From: Bradyrhizobium valentinum
GTDB taxonomy: Bacteria; Pseudomonadota; Alphaproteobacteria; Rhizobiales; Xanthobacteraceae
DNA length: 64,000 nucleotides
NCBI RefSeq assembly: GCF_001440405.1
Contig: NZ_LLXX01000143.1
Span: forward strand, 97,403-161,402
Direction of reading: 5' to 3'
Shown piece after piece: positions 1 to 9,385 of the stretch. How positions within the stretch are numbered: position 1 is the stretch's first letter; each line of letters begins with the position of its first letter. A model generated the notes under the pieces. The model saw only the letters and a program-made list of their open reading frames with translations. It made no database searches and was not told the origin of the DNA. The translations under genes and the position numbers were made by a program.

Positions 1-574
1 CGCTGGGGTTGTTGAGGCCGGGAGCCGAAATTTGGACAAGCGCCGAAACGGTGCCGCCACCGCCCGGTGCCAACGTGGAGCGACGCGACCCGTTCGGGTT
101 CACCACGATCACGCTGCCTACCGAACTGGTCGCAAAAGCGGTCGCAGCCTCCGTCGCGGCGGTCGAGAGATCTCCCGCAACCGCGGCAAACGCTGCCTGG
201 AACTGTCCGTCCTGGAAGCCGGCGACCGCCTGCTGGATGAGTTGGCCTGCTTGCTGGTCAATGGTCGAACAAGCGACTGCGGCTTGGGCGAGGCCGGCAG
301 CGATCGCCGTCTGAAATCGGGGGGTAGTGCCTTTCGCAACTCGGACAAGATCCGCGGCAAGTGAGGCGTCTGTTCCGGCGAGATCCCGTGTCGTTGCCTC
401 GATGGTGCGGGTATCGGAATTGGGGGTGACCAAACCTTGCGGGTTGGCGCGGAAGTGACTTATCGCCTGTTCGGAAGCGCTCGGGTTGATGCACGCTGCC
501 CAACCCTGGGCTACGGAAATGGCGAGAAACGCCGCAGCAAAAAGCGCGATGGACGTGATGGGGGTGGTGATCAT
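1..574 (-). CDS. Secreted hypothetical protein, 3' end outside window
   Basis: The leftward frame is open from the ATG at 574 to the window edge, giving 191 codons without a stop. The N-terminus has a signal peptide: a short polar start, a hydrophobic stretch at about residues 8-22 (SIALFAAAFLAISVA) and a likely cleavage point near AQGWAA. The mature part is rich in Ala, Thr and Gln, with no enzyme motif that I recognise; a Gly-rich segment (PGGGGT) lies near the visible end. Its place beside an exopolysaccharide locus suggests an exported surface or periplasmic protein, but that is inference. Two direct repeats at 611-647 lie just upstream and could be its regulatory sites. The C-terminus is not visible. 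Confidence 0.65.
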   Translation of the reverse strand, partial: MITTPITSIALFAAAFLAISVAQGWAACINPSASEQAISHFRANPQGLVTPNSDTRTIEATTRDLAGTDASLAADLVRVAKGTTPRFQTAIAAGLAQAAVACSTIDQQAGQLIQQAVAGFQDGQFQAAFAAVAGDLSTAATEAATAFATSSVGSVIVVNPNGSRRSTLAPGGGGTVSALVQISAPGLNNPS

Positions 575-610
575 GGGAACGCTGCCAACTGTTTGTTTCT
601 GATTGAAAAT

Positions 611-647
611 TGCTTTTAAGCTACATTACTTGCTTTAAGCTACATTA
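611..647. repeat. Tandem direct repeat upstream of the secreted-protein gene
   Basis: TGCTTTTAAGCTACATTA at 611-628 is followed by TGCTTTAAGCTACATTA at 631-647. The two copies differ by one T and start 20 bp apart, close to two helical turns. They lie 37 to 73 bp upstream of the leftward ATG at 574. This arrangement fits a pair of binding sites for a regulator, which is inference. Confidence 0.5.
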
Positions 648-934
648 GAGTGCAAGAGTCAGCAAGCCTACCCATCGCTATGGTTGATCCCGAGGTCCCC
701 TCACTAACCTTATGATAATATTTATGTTTCAGGTTCCAGACACCTGATCTGATGGACGCGTGCTTCCATAGACTATCGGCTGGCCTGTCATTGCGCGACC
801 CTAGTTAAGCCACAGCGAGGCTATCGAAATGCAGCAACCGTTCAATGTATGGTAGCCTGATCGGAAGGTGCAAGATGCTGAGCCAGTTGATGTTCCACCG
901 TTGTGGAAAGCGTTCTGCGATGGCGGGTTGACAA
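648..934. other. Intergenic stretch, nothing recognised
   Basis: About 290 bp between the direct repeats and the phosphatase gene. I see no convincing reading frame, RNA gene or strong promoter pair. It must hold the promoter of the rightward phosphatase gene. Confidence 0.4.
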
Positions 935-1708
935 GTGCTGCCGGCTCTTCTTCCGGGTTTTAGCGAACTGCGCGTGCGGGGACGGCGCCCCTCGGTACCG
1001 GCAGAACTGAGGATCTACGCCATTGGCGACATTCATGGTCGCCTTGACCTGCTCAACACGTTGCTGGCCCGGATCAGTCGCGATATCGCGTTCCGCCCGA
1101 CGGCAAGACCAATTTACGTGTTTTTGGGTGATTATATCGATCGCGGGCCATCGTCGCGCGAAACGATCGATAGATTGATCGAACATAGGAGGACGCATGC
1201 ATGCGTATTCCTGAAGGGTAACCATGAACTGATCGCGATCAAGTGCCTGAGCGATCGCGCCCTGTTCGATCAATGGCTGCGTTTGGGTGGTCTGGAAACC
1301 TTGGTCTCGTATGGCGTGCCTCCTGACACCTTGGCCTACGGAAGGCAGATCGCCAAGCTTCAATCGGCTTTTCACAGTGCATTGCCCCGAGAGCATTTTC
1401 GTTTTTTTCGAGATTTGAAAAATTCGTTCGCATGCGGCGATTTCTTCTTTGCTCATGCTGGGGTGAAGCCTAACGTTGAGCTGTCAAGCCAGAGGGAAAA
1501 TGACTTGCTTTGGATAAGGGAAGAATTTCTGTCGTCAAAGGAGGAGTTCGGCAAGATCATTGTTCACGGACATACCCCCACCCGCGAAATAGAAGTGGGG
1601 CCAAATCGGATCAATATCGATACCGGCGCCTTTGCGACTGGCCGCCTGTCATGCCTTGTACTTGAGGGGGAAGACTTGTCGGTGATCGATACCTCTTTCG
1701 AGTCCTGA
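935..1708 (+). CDS. Metallophosphatase, PP1/2A-like serine/threonine or diadenosine-polyphosphate type
   Basis: This is a calcineurin-like metallophosphoesterase of 257 residues. All motifs of the family are present in order: GDIHGR (residues 31-36), GDYIDRGP (65-72), GNHE (95-98), HAG near 172 and HGHT near 211. They supply the Asp, His and Asn ligands of a two-metal centre. Family members remove phosphate from proteins or split diadenosine polyphosphates, and the sequence does not tell which. Bacterial polysaccharide loci sometimes carry such phosphatases, and here it converges on a GT4 glycosyltransferase. The start is a GTG at 935; an in-frame start nearer the GDIHGR motif is possible because the first 25 residues look poorly conserved. 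Confidence 0.8.
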   Translation: MLPALLPGFSELRVRGRRPSVPAELRIYAIGDIHGRLDLLNTLLARISRDIAFRPTARPIYVFLGDYIDRGPSSRETIDRLIEHRRTHACVFLKGNHELIAIKCLSDRALFDQWLRLGGLETLVSYGVPPDTLAYGRQIAKLQSAFHSALPREHFRFFRDLKNSFACGDFFFAHAGVKPNVELSSQRENDLLWIREEFLSSKEEFGKIIVHGHTPTREIEVGPNRINIDTGAFATGRLSCLVLEGEDLSVIDTSFES

Positions 1709-1746
1709 AAGCCGAGCAGTTCTTCCTGCGGTTTGCGCCGTGTTGC

Positions 1747-2838
1747 CTATCTTGCGGCCAGCAGGCCATCGATGTGCGCCCGCATTTTTTGAAAGAACTG
1801 ATCGCGGCCGAATTGGTGCGCGTGTGCGGCGATCTTTTCGGGATCGATTTCGATATCTGCCAGACTTCTGACCGCCGACGAGATGGCCTCGACCGATTGT
1901 TCGGCAAAGAAAGCACCCGACAGACCAATTGCAACGGTTTCAGTAGCGCCGCCTCGACCAAAGGCGACGACGGGACGGCCGCTCGCCATTGCCTCAACCG
2001 GCACCATGCCGAAATCTTCCTCGCCGGGAAAGACCAATGCGCGGCATCGCGCATAATGTTGCTTCAGGACATCGAACGGCTGCGAACCCAGGACCGTGAC
2101 GGTGGGCCCCGCAAGGCGGCGAATTTCATCAAGCATCTCGCCGCCGCCGATCACGACCAGCTCTAACTTCATTTCGTTGAAGGCGCGCACCGCGAGATCC
2201 GGTCGTTTGTAGGATACGAGTTCACCAGCCATCAAATAATATTCATCAAGTTCGGAGGGCGCGGCGATCGAAAACGCGCCGGTGTCGACGGGTGGGTGAA
2301 TGACGACGGAAGGTGCTCCGTAATACCGGTGAATGCGCCTCGCAACCGTCGCCGAGTTCGCAACAAAGCTGTCGACCCGGGCGGCCGATGTCACGTCCCA
2401 CGTTCGCAGGTAATGAGTGAGCGGCGGCATCATCAACCGTGCCACCCGGCCGGCGCCATTCCGGTAGTCGTGATACATGTTCCAGATGTAGCGCATCGGG
2501 GTGTGGCAATAGCAAACGTGCAGCGCCTCCGAGGGCGCAATGATGCCCTTGGACGGCCCCGATTCGCTGCTGATGATGAGGTCGTAGCCGCGTAGATCAA
2601 GCTGTTCGAGCGCAAGCGGCATGAGGGGAAGATACGTCTTGTACATCTTGCTTGCGCGAGGCAGCGAATTGATGAACGTCGGAATGATGCGATGCTGGCG
2701 AATCCTGTCGGAGACCATCTCCGGCACGTAGACGTGGGTGAAAATGTCGGCCTGCGGATACATTTCGCAAAGCGCCTCGATCACCTTCTCGCCACCACGC
2801 ATTCCGACGAGCCAATAGTGAATGATCGCAACTTTCAT
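1747..2838 (-). CDS. Family 4 glycosyltransferase
   Basis: A 363-residue GT-B glycosyltransferase of the GT4 type. The N-terminal domain begins MKVAIIHYWLVGMRGGEKV, a Gly-rich acceptor-side loop common in mannosyl or glucosyl transferases. The C-terminal domain carries the nucleotide-sugar signature, with Glu residues spaced as E-x7-E around EDFGMVPVEAMASG and a following FGRGGATETV. It would transfer a sugar from a nucleotide donor to a lipid-linked polysaccharide intermediate on the cytoplasmic face of the membrane. It stands alone on this strand and converges with the phosphatase gene. Donor and acceptor are unknown. Confidence 0.85.
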   Translation of the reverse strand: MKVAIIHYWLVGMRGGEKVIEALCEMYPQADIFTHVYVPEMVSDRIRQHRIIPTFINSLPRASKMYKTYLPLMPLALEQLDLRGYDLIISSESGPSKGIIAPSEALHVCYCHTPMRYIWNMYHDYRNGAGRVARLMMPPLTHYLRTWDVTSAARVDSFVANSATVARRIHRYYGAPSVVIHPPVDTGAFSIAAPSELDEYYLMAGELVSYKRPDLAVRAFNEMKLELVVIGGGEMLDEIRRLAGPTVTVLGSQPFDVLKQHYARCRALVFPGEEDFGMVPVEAMASGRPVVAFGRGGATETVAIGLSGAFFAEQSVEAISSAVRSLADIEIDPEKIAAHAHQFGRDQFFQKMRAHIDGLLAAR

Positions 2839-3504
2839 CGTGTACCTGGTGGCGGTCTAATTGAAGCCAAAATAAAAGACGAAGTGAGTTGCTTACATTA
2901 TCATTCAGAGATGGATTGTGAACCCACGGCGCGGTTGTTCGAGTCGGAAGCAGGCGGACACGTTGTGCAGGAGAGGGGTATGCGACAACTGGCGCCGAAA
3001 GTCGCCTGTCATATCATTGAGCGGCCGGCAGGCAAAACGCGATTTGTCAATTCTCTTCGTGGCTGAACCAGGATCGCGGGTCAATGCCTGCGAGAAGCTA
3101 TTCGGCCGATCCCTTCGCGCGCTAAGTGCGAACCGCCTTGAAGCCGCGTCAAAAATCGTCGATCAAGTGGAAATACCACAAGCGTTAACAATTGGTGTGG
3201 TTAATGCGCGTCGGGGTGCGTTTACTTCGGTATACCGATGGCGACACCCCGATCTCGATCGTGCAGGAATAAATAGCAAATAAAGTGTCTCTATGGTGAT
3301 GCGGTTAGCCGGGTCGCTAGTACAAAATGTCGAAAGGTTGGACTAAAGTAGCGGCAGGTCGAAAGAGACGGGCTGGAAATTGAAAAGACAGGTGCACTAC
3401 AAATTCGATACGGGCAAACTTTCGTCGATGTTGGATTTTTGTGCGCCCAAACATTCGAAATAAAATCTGCATGCGCAAATCATGAAAGAGACGCGAGCGA
3501 AAGT
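2839..3504. other. Long intergenic region between divergent polysaccharide genes
   Basis: About 665 bp separate the leftward GT4 gene from the rightward Wzy-like gene, so both promoters should lie here. I see an imperfect dyad, GCGTTAAC (3182-3189) against GTTAATGC about 9 bp later, that could be an operator. No reading frame here resembles a known protein. The stretch is long for this locus and may be partly decayed sequence. Confidence 0.4.
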
Positions 3505-4911
3505 ATGACTATCGAGCTGATCGGAATCATTGCGCTGCTCATTGGAATTGTCGGCATATTCTGCGAACCGGCGTTCATCGTCTCCGTGTTCTTTTGTTCT
3601 ACTCTTCTTGGGTCTGCTGCGGCATTCACGCTGCCAGCGTTGGGTGGCACAAACATACAACCCGCTCACTTGCTACTCGGGTTTTTGGCTTTCAAACTAA
3701 TAGGCAAGGGAGGCCCGAACAGCATGAAGGAGGGACTTGCGATTGGCCGCCCGGGTTTTTGGTTGATGCTGTCTCTGATTTGGAGCGTCCTCTCCGCATA
3801 TTTCCTACCAAGAATATTTGCAGGACAAACTTTTGTTTTCCCTGCGCGCACCACCGGCTACAGTTTACCACTTGAGCCCGCAACTTCCAATTTAACACAG
3901 TCAATTTACCTCGTTGGCGATTTTGCATGTTTCATACTGCTGTACGGCTATGCGGCGACGCGGATTGGACGGAGGGCGATGGAAAATGCCGCGCTGCTCT
4001 GCGTTGCACTGAATCTAGTGTTTGCAGCGCTTGACTTGTTAACTTTTTTTACAGGCACGGCCGAGCTTCTGTCGTTTATTCGAAATGCTAATTACGGGTT
4101 GCTCAACGATACTGAACTAGCCGGTTTCAAGCGGATTGTTGGATCGTTTATTGAGGCATCTTCTTTCGGTGCGATGACGCTTGGGTATTTCGCATTTTCA
4201 GGGAAGCTTTGGCTCGAAGGCGTCCATCCCCGACTGACATTGATACTTGCTGGTCTTTCGTTTTTTGCGCTGCTATTTTCCACGTCCACCACGGCCTATC
4301 TCGGACTAGCCGCCTTTTTAATCGTTGCCTATCTTCAGACGATCTTCAATGCGCTGCGTCGGCCGATCAACCCTCAAGCCTTGTGGTTTATCGTAAGTAT
4401 GCCAATTGCCGCGCCGCTTGTGATGGTTGCAATTGCCCTAAACGACAGCTCTGCGATTTATGTTGGAGGTCTTCTCAACGACCTTGTGTTTAACAAAATG
4501 TCGACTGCATCCGGTGTCGAGCGGTCGTCGTGGAACGCTCAGGGATTGCAAAATTTCATTGACACGTTTGGTTTTGGAGTCGGAAACGGGAGCATGCGAG
4601 CTTCTAGTTTTCCGGTCAGCGTGCTCGCGAGCTTAGGTGTCATCGGCGCACTCACCGTGAGTCTATTCCTTGTCACAGTTTTCCTGAGCGGTTTGAAAGG
4701 CGATGATAATCCAGCTCGAAGTGCGTACCGAAATGCAGCAAAATACACCTGTCTTGCGTGGCTTCTCGCCGCAACCGTATCAGGCGCGCTAGTCGATCTC
4801 GGTTTACCCTTTTTCGCTTTCGCGGCGTTGGCATGTTCGCCGGTGGCCTCATCATTTGCGGCATCGACTGGATCAACACGAGTTCTCTCAGCGGAAAGTG
4901 TGGCCCGTTGA
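3505..4911 (+). CDS. Wzy-like polysaccharide polymerase / O-antigen-ligase-type membrane protein
   Basis: A protein of 468 residues made almost entirely of hydrophobic helices, about ten to twelve by eye, with one longer soluble loop (around GGTNIQPAHL and the segment IFAGQTFVFPARTTGYSLP). This layout is typical of Wzy polymerases and O-antigen ligases, which join repeat units in the periplasm. Sequence conservation in this family is low, so the call rests on topology and on the surrounding glycosyltransferases and flippase. I chose the ATG at 3505, which starts MTIELIGIIALL and opens the first helix directly; a GTG at 3439 would add 22 polar residues with no membrane logic. Confidence 0.7.
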   Translation: MTIELIGIIALLIGIVGIFCEPAFIVSVFFCSTLLGSAAAFTLPALGGTNIQPAHLLLGFLAFKLIGKGGPNSMKEGLAIGRPGFWLMLSLIWSVLSAYFLPRIFAGQTFVFPARTTGYSLPLEPATSNLTQSIYLVGDFACFILLYGYAATRIGRRAMENAALLCVALNLVFAALDLLTFFTGTAELLSFIRNANYGLLNDTELAGFKRIVGSFIEASSFGAMTLGYFAFSGKLWLEGVHPRLTLILAGLSFFALLFSTSTTAYLGLAAFLIVAYLQTIFNALRRPINPQALWFIVSMPIAAPLVMVAIALNDSSAIYVGGLLNDLVFNKMSTASGVERSSWNAQGLQNFIDTFGFGVGNGSMRASSFPVSVLASLGVIGALTVSLFLVTVFLSGLKGDDNPARSAYRNAAKYTCLAWLLAATVSGALVDLGLPFFAFAALACSPVASSFAASTGSTRVLSAESVAR

Positions 4912-5146
4912 ACTACTCCGCATCCAGCCTGTCGATCAGTTCAACTGTAGATAAAAATGAGAAGAGCGTGTTTACTGAATAGCCGGCAACGCGCCAATCG
5001 CGTCCAGGGTACCTTTGCTATGCGCTCCTAGCACCGAAAGCAGTTTGAAAACGTAAATGCTCCAGGACAAGCCGAGCTATTTTTTAAAGCGAAGAATACA
5101 GCGCGCGACTCCCACACAATCAACCAGCTGTTTAGTCGCGCAGAAC

Positions 5147-7024
5147 TCAGCGCGATATGAATTTCCTAACTTCGACTTGTTTGATCGAAAACTCATTTGG
5201 TGAGGCGATCCCGTTCAGACGGAAATGCCATCCCCATTGGCCCACGAAATTGGCGTCCGCAATCTTCCATTTCAACTCTTGCCATTCATCGCTTTGGGGG
5301 ATGCTCAAATACCCAGCGTTGACGTAACCGCTTTTGGATTCATAATCCAAGCTCATACCGGCAACTCCGGCTGGTTCAAGGCGCCGAACAATCGCAGTGA
5401 TTTCCACTTCGTAGGTTCCAAAAGGAATAAACTGCGGCGCTACAGCAAAATAAACATAATGCCCTTCGGAGCTGTGCTTGGAGAAGTCTGTGCGGCGCCA
5501 CGACTGGTCGCCAACAACAACTGCGAGTGTGGTATCAAGATTTATTTGCCGAAGGCCATTCTCGGCGTTGTCAGCCTGCAACCGTGAGGTCACTAGATTG
5601 GCTTTCTCGTAGTCTTCACCCCAGAGGTATGGACTATCCTTGTTAGCCGTTGCCTCTTGCACAAAAGAGAGTGGCGGATTGATGATGAGCTGTGGAGCAT
5701 CCGTAAGCATCATTGTTTGACCAGCAGCTAGCAATTTTTTTGTTCCCGCGAGATCGAAGACCTGAATATCAGTGTCAAATTTGATCTCTAGATTTTGTTT
5801 TGATGGCGCCCACGCAGCCAATATATTCTGACCACCTCTGCTGAAAACGAATCCGTAGCCATTACCCCTGGCCCCCAACTTTGCCCAGCCGACACTCGCT
5901 GGCTCCGGGCCAAGGAGGGCGATCATAGTTTTCAAAGCTTGATAAGAAGGTCGAAGAGTGAAATCAGCGCGAATAAGTCCGTGGTCCGTCTGATGTCCGT
6001 AAGAAGGACCGCGGGCTTCGAACCAGAACACGCGTTGAAAGCCCGAAGCGATGGCGAGCAGATACCCTTTGGCCAATGCGATTGCCTGCCGTGTGTCGGC
6101 TTGTTGTTCCGGATTGACCGGCGCTTGCGCGCCAAGCTCGGTGATCCAAAGCGGCATATCCTTCGGTAAGTTGTTCGCGGCTAGCATCTGCCGCAGCGTC
6201 CGCGCCATTGCCAGAAAATCGACTTCGCCGTTGTCGGCCAGCGCGTTCAATTTTTCGTAAGGATGAACGCAAATGTAATCGAAATGGCCGCCAGCTCCGG
6301 CCTTGATCGCTGCATCCAGAAAAGTTACGTCGAAATTGGCAACACTCATGCCAATTTGCGCGGATGGATCGATTTTCTTGGCCGCAATGGAGGCTTCTCT
6401 AACCATCTCAGCGTAGATAGCGGGAGTGCCGTTTTTGGCGAAGCTGCCGTTAAATTCGTTCCACACTTCCCAATACTTGATATTCTCGTGGTACCGTGAG
6501 ACCAGAGCACTGACATAGTCTCGCCAGTACTGCATGTCCTTAATAGGAAATGTTCGTGTTCCTCCATCCGCAGATGCCCATGGTGCGAAATAGGCGAACG
6601 TGTAGGTAAGATGGATGGCGTTTGCCTTGGTATCCGCGACAAGCCGATCCGTAACCGCCCAATTAAAGTATCCGCGCTTCGGCTGAATGATTTGCCATTC
6701 ATAGAAGCCTCGCAACCACCGCACGCCAGCCGTCTTGAGCAAGGGATTGAATCTGGGGAAATCAGAAAACCACTCGGCTCCTGACGCAACGCCCCAGGGG
6801 CTTGAATCGTCCCGCGGATCGTTAGCGACCGGAATTGCCGGCACAGTGTTTTGCGCGTTCGCGGAGCCTAAAACGGGAATCTGAATTTCCAGCATCAAGG
6901 CGAGCAGAAGGAGCCCCGCCAGGGCCATAGCGCAGAGGCGACCCTTTCTATATTTCCTTGAGCGTCCCATCCAAGAAATATGATCCCGTTTGAACGACAA
7001 CCTATGCCGAAAAACCGTTTCCAT
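5147..7024 (-). CDS. Membrane-anchored GH39/PslG-like glycoside hydrolase
   Basis: A 625-residue enzyme with an N-terminal signal anchor (hydrophobic residues about 33-50) followed by a TIM-barrel glycosidase domain. The probable acid/base Glu is E190 in WEVWNEFNG and the probable nucleophile is E296 in PLWITELGA, the clan-A arrangement seen in GH39 enzymes such as PslG. A C-terminal beta-rich domain follows from about residue 430. PslG-type enzymes cut the polysaccharide made by their own locus and aid its processing. That role is likely here because polymerase and glycosyltransferase genes surround it. The start at 7024 has GGAG about 6 bp upstream; an ATG at 7081 would give 19 more residues. 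Confidence 0.78.
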   Translation of the reverse strand: METVFRHRLSFKRDHISWMGRSRKYRKGRLCAMALAGLLLLALMLEIQIPVLGSANAQNTVPAIPVANDPRDDSSPWGVASGAEWFSDFPRFNPLLKTAGVRWLRGFYEWQIIQPKRGYFNWAVTDRLVADTKANAIHLTYTFAYFAPWASADGGTRTFPIKDMQYWRDYVSALVSRYHENIKYWEVWNEFNGSFAKNGTPAIYAEMVREASIAAKKIDPSAQIGMSVANFDVTFLDAAIKAGAGGHFDYICVHPYEKLNALADNGEVDFLAMARTLRQMLAANNLPKDMPLWITELGAQAPVNPEQQADTRQAIALAKGYLLAIASGFQRVFWFEARGPSYGHQTDHGLIRADFTLRPSYQALKTMIALLGPEPASVGWAKLGARGNGYGFVFSRGGQNILAAWAPSKQNLEIKFDTDIQVFDLAGTKKLLAAGQTMMLTDAPQLIINPPLSFVQEATANKDSPYLWGEDYEKANLVTSRLQADNAENGLRQINLDTTLAVVVGDQSWRRTDFSKHSSEGHYVYFAVAPQFIPFGTYEVEITAIVRRLEPAGVAGMSLDYESKSGYVNAGYLSIPQSDEWQELKWKIADANFVGQWGWHFRLNGIASPNEFSIKQVEVRKFISR

Positions 7025-7277
7025 ATTGCGCTCCGATTGGATAAGTAAACTCTGCGGCGGATTGGCTCTAAATAAAAGCATAAGCCTCCAATGGTGCCCA
7101 GCAGAAAATAGTCATGCACGATCGGAACGCTGCCAACGCGCTGCTCTCTCGTCGTGGCCAACGCCAGAATCGCGGGGCTCATCGGGGGGCGTCCGATGAT
7201 GGTTGCATCTGGACGCTGTGCTGATGGCAGCGATGGGTGCTAAGGCATAAAGAACTTTGTGAGATTTCGAGGCACCT

Positions 7278-8387
7278 TTGACCTTTCGCCGCTTAGCCAT
7301 CAACGGTAAATTTCTGATTGCGGGACCAACGGGCGTGCACCGTGTCGCTGAACAGCTGATCCGCCAGCTGGAAGGCCGTGTCAGCGAATTCGCCGGCTTA
7401 TTTGAAAAGTCTCCTATGCTAATCGCTCCGCCCAATCTGCACCGTCGACCACTCGACGCCTTCGAAGTGGAACGCGCAGGTGCTTTCCGGGGTCAGCTGT
7501 GGGAACAACTGGATCTCCCGCGGCTAGCGCGGCCGGATTTGCTGCTTAATCTCTGTAACCTAGGGCCGATGGCAAGCAAAGCCGCAATCACTATGATACA
7601 CGATGCTCAGGTATTCGCCACGCCCGGTTCCTATTCTTGGGCCTTCGCAAAATGGTATCGAAACGTTTTGCCTGTGCTTGGATCCAGACATGCGCGAATA
7701 CTGACAGTGTCGGAATTTTCAGCAAACGAGCTCGCGCGCTTTGGCGTCGCGCGACGCGACCATATTTCGGTTGTTCCAAACGGGGTCGATCACCTGTTGG
7801 CATACGATTCACGGCCTGAAATTGTAAATCGACTGGCGCTTGTTCCACGCAAATTCGTTGTCGGACTTGCTAACGTCCAAGCCCACAAGAATGTCGGTTT
7901 GTTGCTTAAGGCGTTTACGGCTTCAGAATTAGCCGATCTCAAGCTAGTCTTGGTGGGAGCCGCTCGTCGCGAGGAGTTCGAGGCTCTTGGTAATTCGGTG
8001 CCACCGAACGTCGTATTTGCCGGCCGCATTAGCGACGGAGAGTTGCGGGCGTTACTTGAATCGGCGTTATGCGTTGGATTTCCATCGACGACCGAGGGTT
8101 TTGGCCTACCCCCGCTGGAGGGCATGATTCTCGGCTGCCCGGCGATTTTGGCGCCCTGTGGTGCGTTAACTGAAGTTGCAGGCGAGGGCGCTCTCTTTGC
8201 CGCGCCGGACGATCCCAGGCAATGGATACCGGCGATCCGCAGGCTCGTGGATGATCCAAGCCATTGGGCCGGATATTCCCGTGCTGGTCGCGAACGCGCG
8301 GCCTTTTTTACTTGGAAGCGGGCTGGCGGAAAGCTGGCCGATATAATTCGCGAGGTTGCGATGGTTCTGCTTTCCAAAGGGCATTAG
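7278..8387 (+). CDS. Family 4 glycosyltransferase
   Basis: A 369-residue GT4 glycosyltransferase. It has a donor-binding C-terminal half with TEGFGLPPLEGMILGCPAI, the E-x7-E type signature, and VVPNGVDH in the middle hinge. It is clearly a paralogue of the gene at 29223-30368: both share the run IHDA, PGSYS, a YR-LP segment, TVS-FSA and PNG-H at similar positions. The start is probably the TTG at 7278, preceded by CGAGGC, as no ATG lies nearby in frame. The GT2 gene follows after only 6 bp, so the two form an operon. It acts on a cytoplasmic lipid-linked intermediate; its sugar specificity is unknown. Confidence 0.82.
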   Translation: MTFRRLAINGKFLIAGPTGVHRVAEQLIRQLEGRVSEFAGLFEKSPMLIAPPNLHRRPLDAFEVERAGAFRGQLWEQLDLPRLARPDLLLNLCNLGPMASKAAITMIHDAQVFATPGSYSWAFAKWYRNVLPVLGSRHARILTVSEFSANELARFGVARRDHISVVPNGVDHLLAYDSRPEIVNRLALVPRKFVVGLANVQAHKNVGLLLKAFTASELADLKLVLVGAARREEFEALGNSVPPNVVFAGRISDGELRALLESALCVGFPSTTEGFGLPPLEGMILGCPAILAPCGALTEVAGEGALFAAPDDPRQWIPAIRRLVDDPSHWAGYSRAGRERAAFFTWKRAGGKLADIIREVAMVLLSKGH

Positions 8388-8393
8388 CTTTCG

Positions 8394-9287
8394 ATGTCGA
8401 CACAGCCGTCAAGTCGAATTGCTATAGTGATTGCAAGCACTGGCCGGCCGACGGAGCTCGGACGGTGGGTGGATCACGTGAAGCGCCAGACGATTCCGCC
8501 AACCAAATTGGTCTATGCGGTGGTAAAGTCGACGGACCTTCCGGAGGACCTTCCGGACAATGTATCCGTCATCGACTCTAATCCCGGCTTGCCAATCCAG
8601 CGCAACGCCGCGCTTGAAGCGGTCATGGAGGCGTGTGACATCATCGCCTATTTCGATGATGATTTTGTCCCCTCATCCTTTTGCATCGAGGGGATCGACG
8701 CCTTTTTTCGCTTGTACCCAGATGTCGTTGCAGCAAATGGAACGCTTCTCGCCGATGGCATTAATTCAGCCGGAATTAGCTACGAGGCGGCGATAGAGTT
8801 GGTGGCTCGGCACGACAGCCTTCCAAGGGCGCACCCGGTCGTGCTGCACGAGCTCGGAGGACTTTATGGTTGCAATATGGTTTATCGTATCAATGCCATC
8901 GGTCAAGAACGGTTCGACGAAGAGCTTCCCTTATATGCGTGGCAGGAAGACATTGATTTTGCAGCGCGCGTCGGGCGTCGCGGCCGCGTCGTGAAGACCA
9001 ACGCATTTCATGGCGTGCATCAGGGGGTCAAGGGCGCGCGGCTTCCCGGCGTACGCCTTGGATATTCGCAGGTTGTGAATCCGATCTACTTGATGCGCAA
9101 AGGAACGCTTCCGGCTCGTGACGCTGCGAAACTTATTCTCAAGAACATTCTTATGAATCATGCGAAGTCTCTCTTTCCGGAAAAGTGGATCGATCGTCTT
9201 GGTCGCTGCAAAGGCAATTGGCTGGCAATTGTCGATGTACTTCTGGGCCGTGACCACCCGAAGAATATCCTAGGGTTGCCGCGCTAG
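8394..9287 (+). CDS. Family 2 glycosyltransferase
   Basis: A 297-residue GT-A enzyme. The N-terminus RIAIVIASTGRPTELGRWV is the usual nucleotide-binding strand. The metal-binding DxD appears as YFDDDFVP near residue 87, and the catalytic-base region as WQEDIDFAAR near 185. It would add one sugar from a nucleotide donor in an inverting reaction. It lies 6 bp behind the GT4 gene and is very likely cotranscribed with it, converging on the leftward GT4 gene beyond. No membrane segment is obvious. The substrate is unknown. Confidence 0.82.
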   Translation: MSTQPSSRIAIVIASTGRPTELGRWVDHVKRQTIPPTKLVYAVVKSTDLPEDLPDNVSVIDSNPGLPIQRNAALEAVMEACDIIAYFDDDFVPSSFCIEGIDAFFRLYPDVVAANGTLLADGINSAGISYEAAIELVARHDSLPRAHPVVLHELGGLYGCNMVYRINAIGQERFDEELPLYAWQEDIDFAARVGRRGRVVKTNAFHGVHQGVKGARLPGVRLGYSQVVNPIYLMRKGTLPARDAAKLILKNILMNHAKSLFPEKWIDRLGRCKGNWLAIVDVLLGRDHPKNILGLPR

Positions 9288-9385
9288 ATGTTGGGCAACC
9301 GCTAAACGTCACACGAGCGACTGGTGGACCAAGGTCGGGCGCCGTCGGCCGAGGCAATGTCTGCCTTCTCCATCCCAGAAAGGGT

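Noticed and set aside
2918..3283. 121-codon rightward frame in the gap before the Wzy-like gene
   Set aside because: No ribosome site and no recognisable motif; codon choice is unlike the neighbours.
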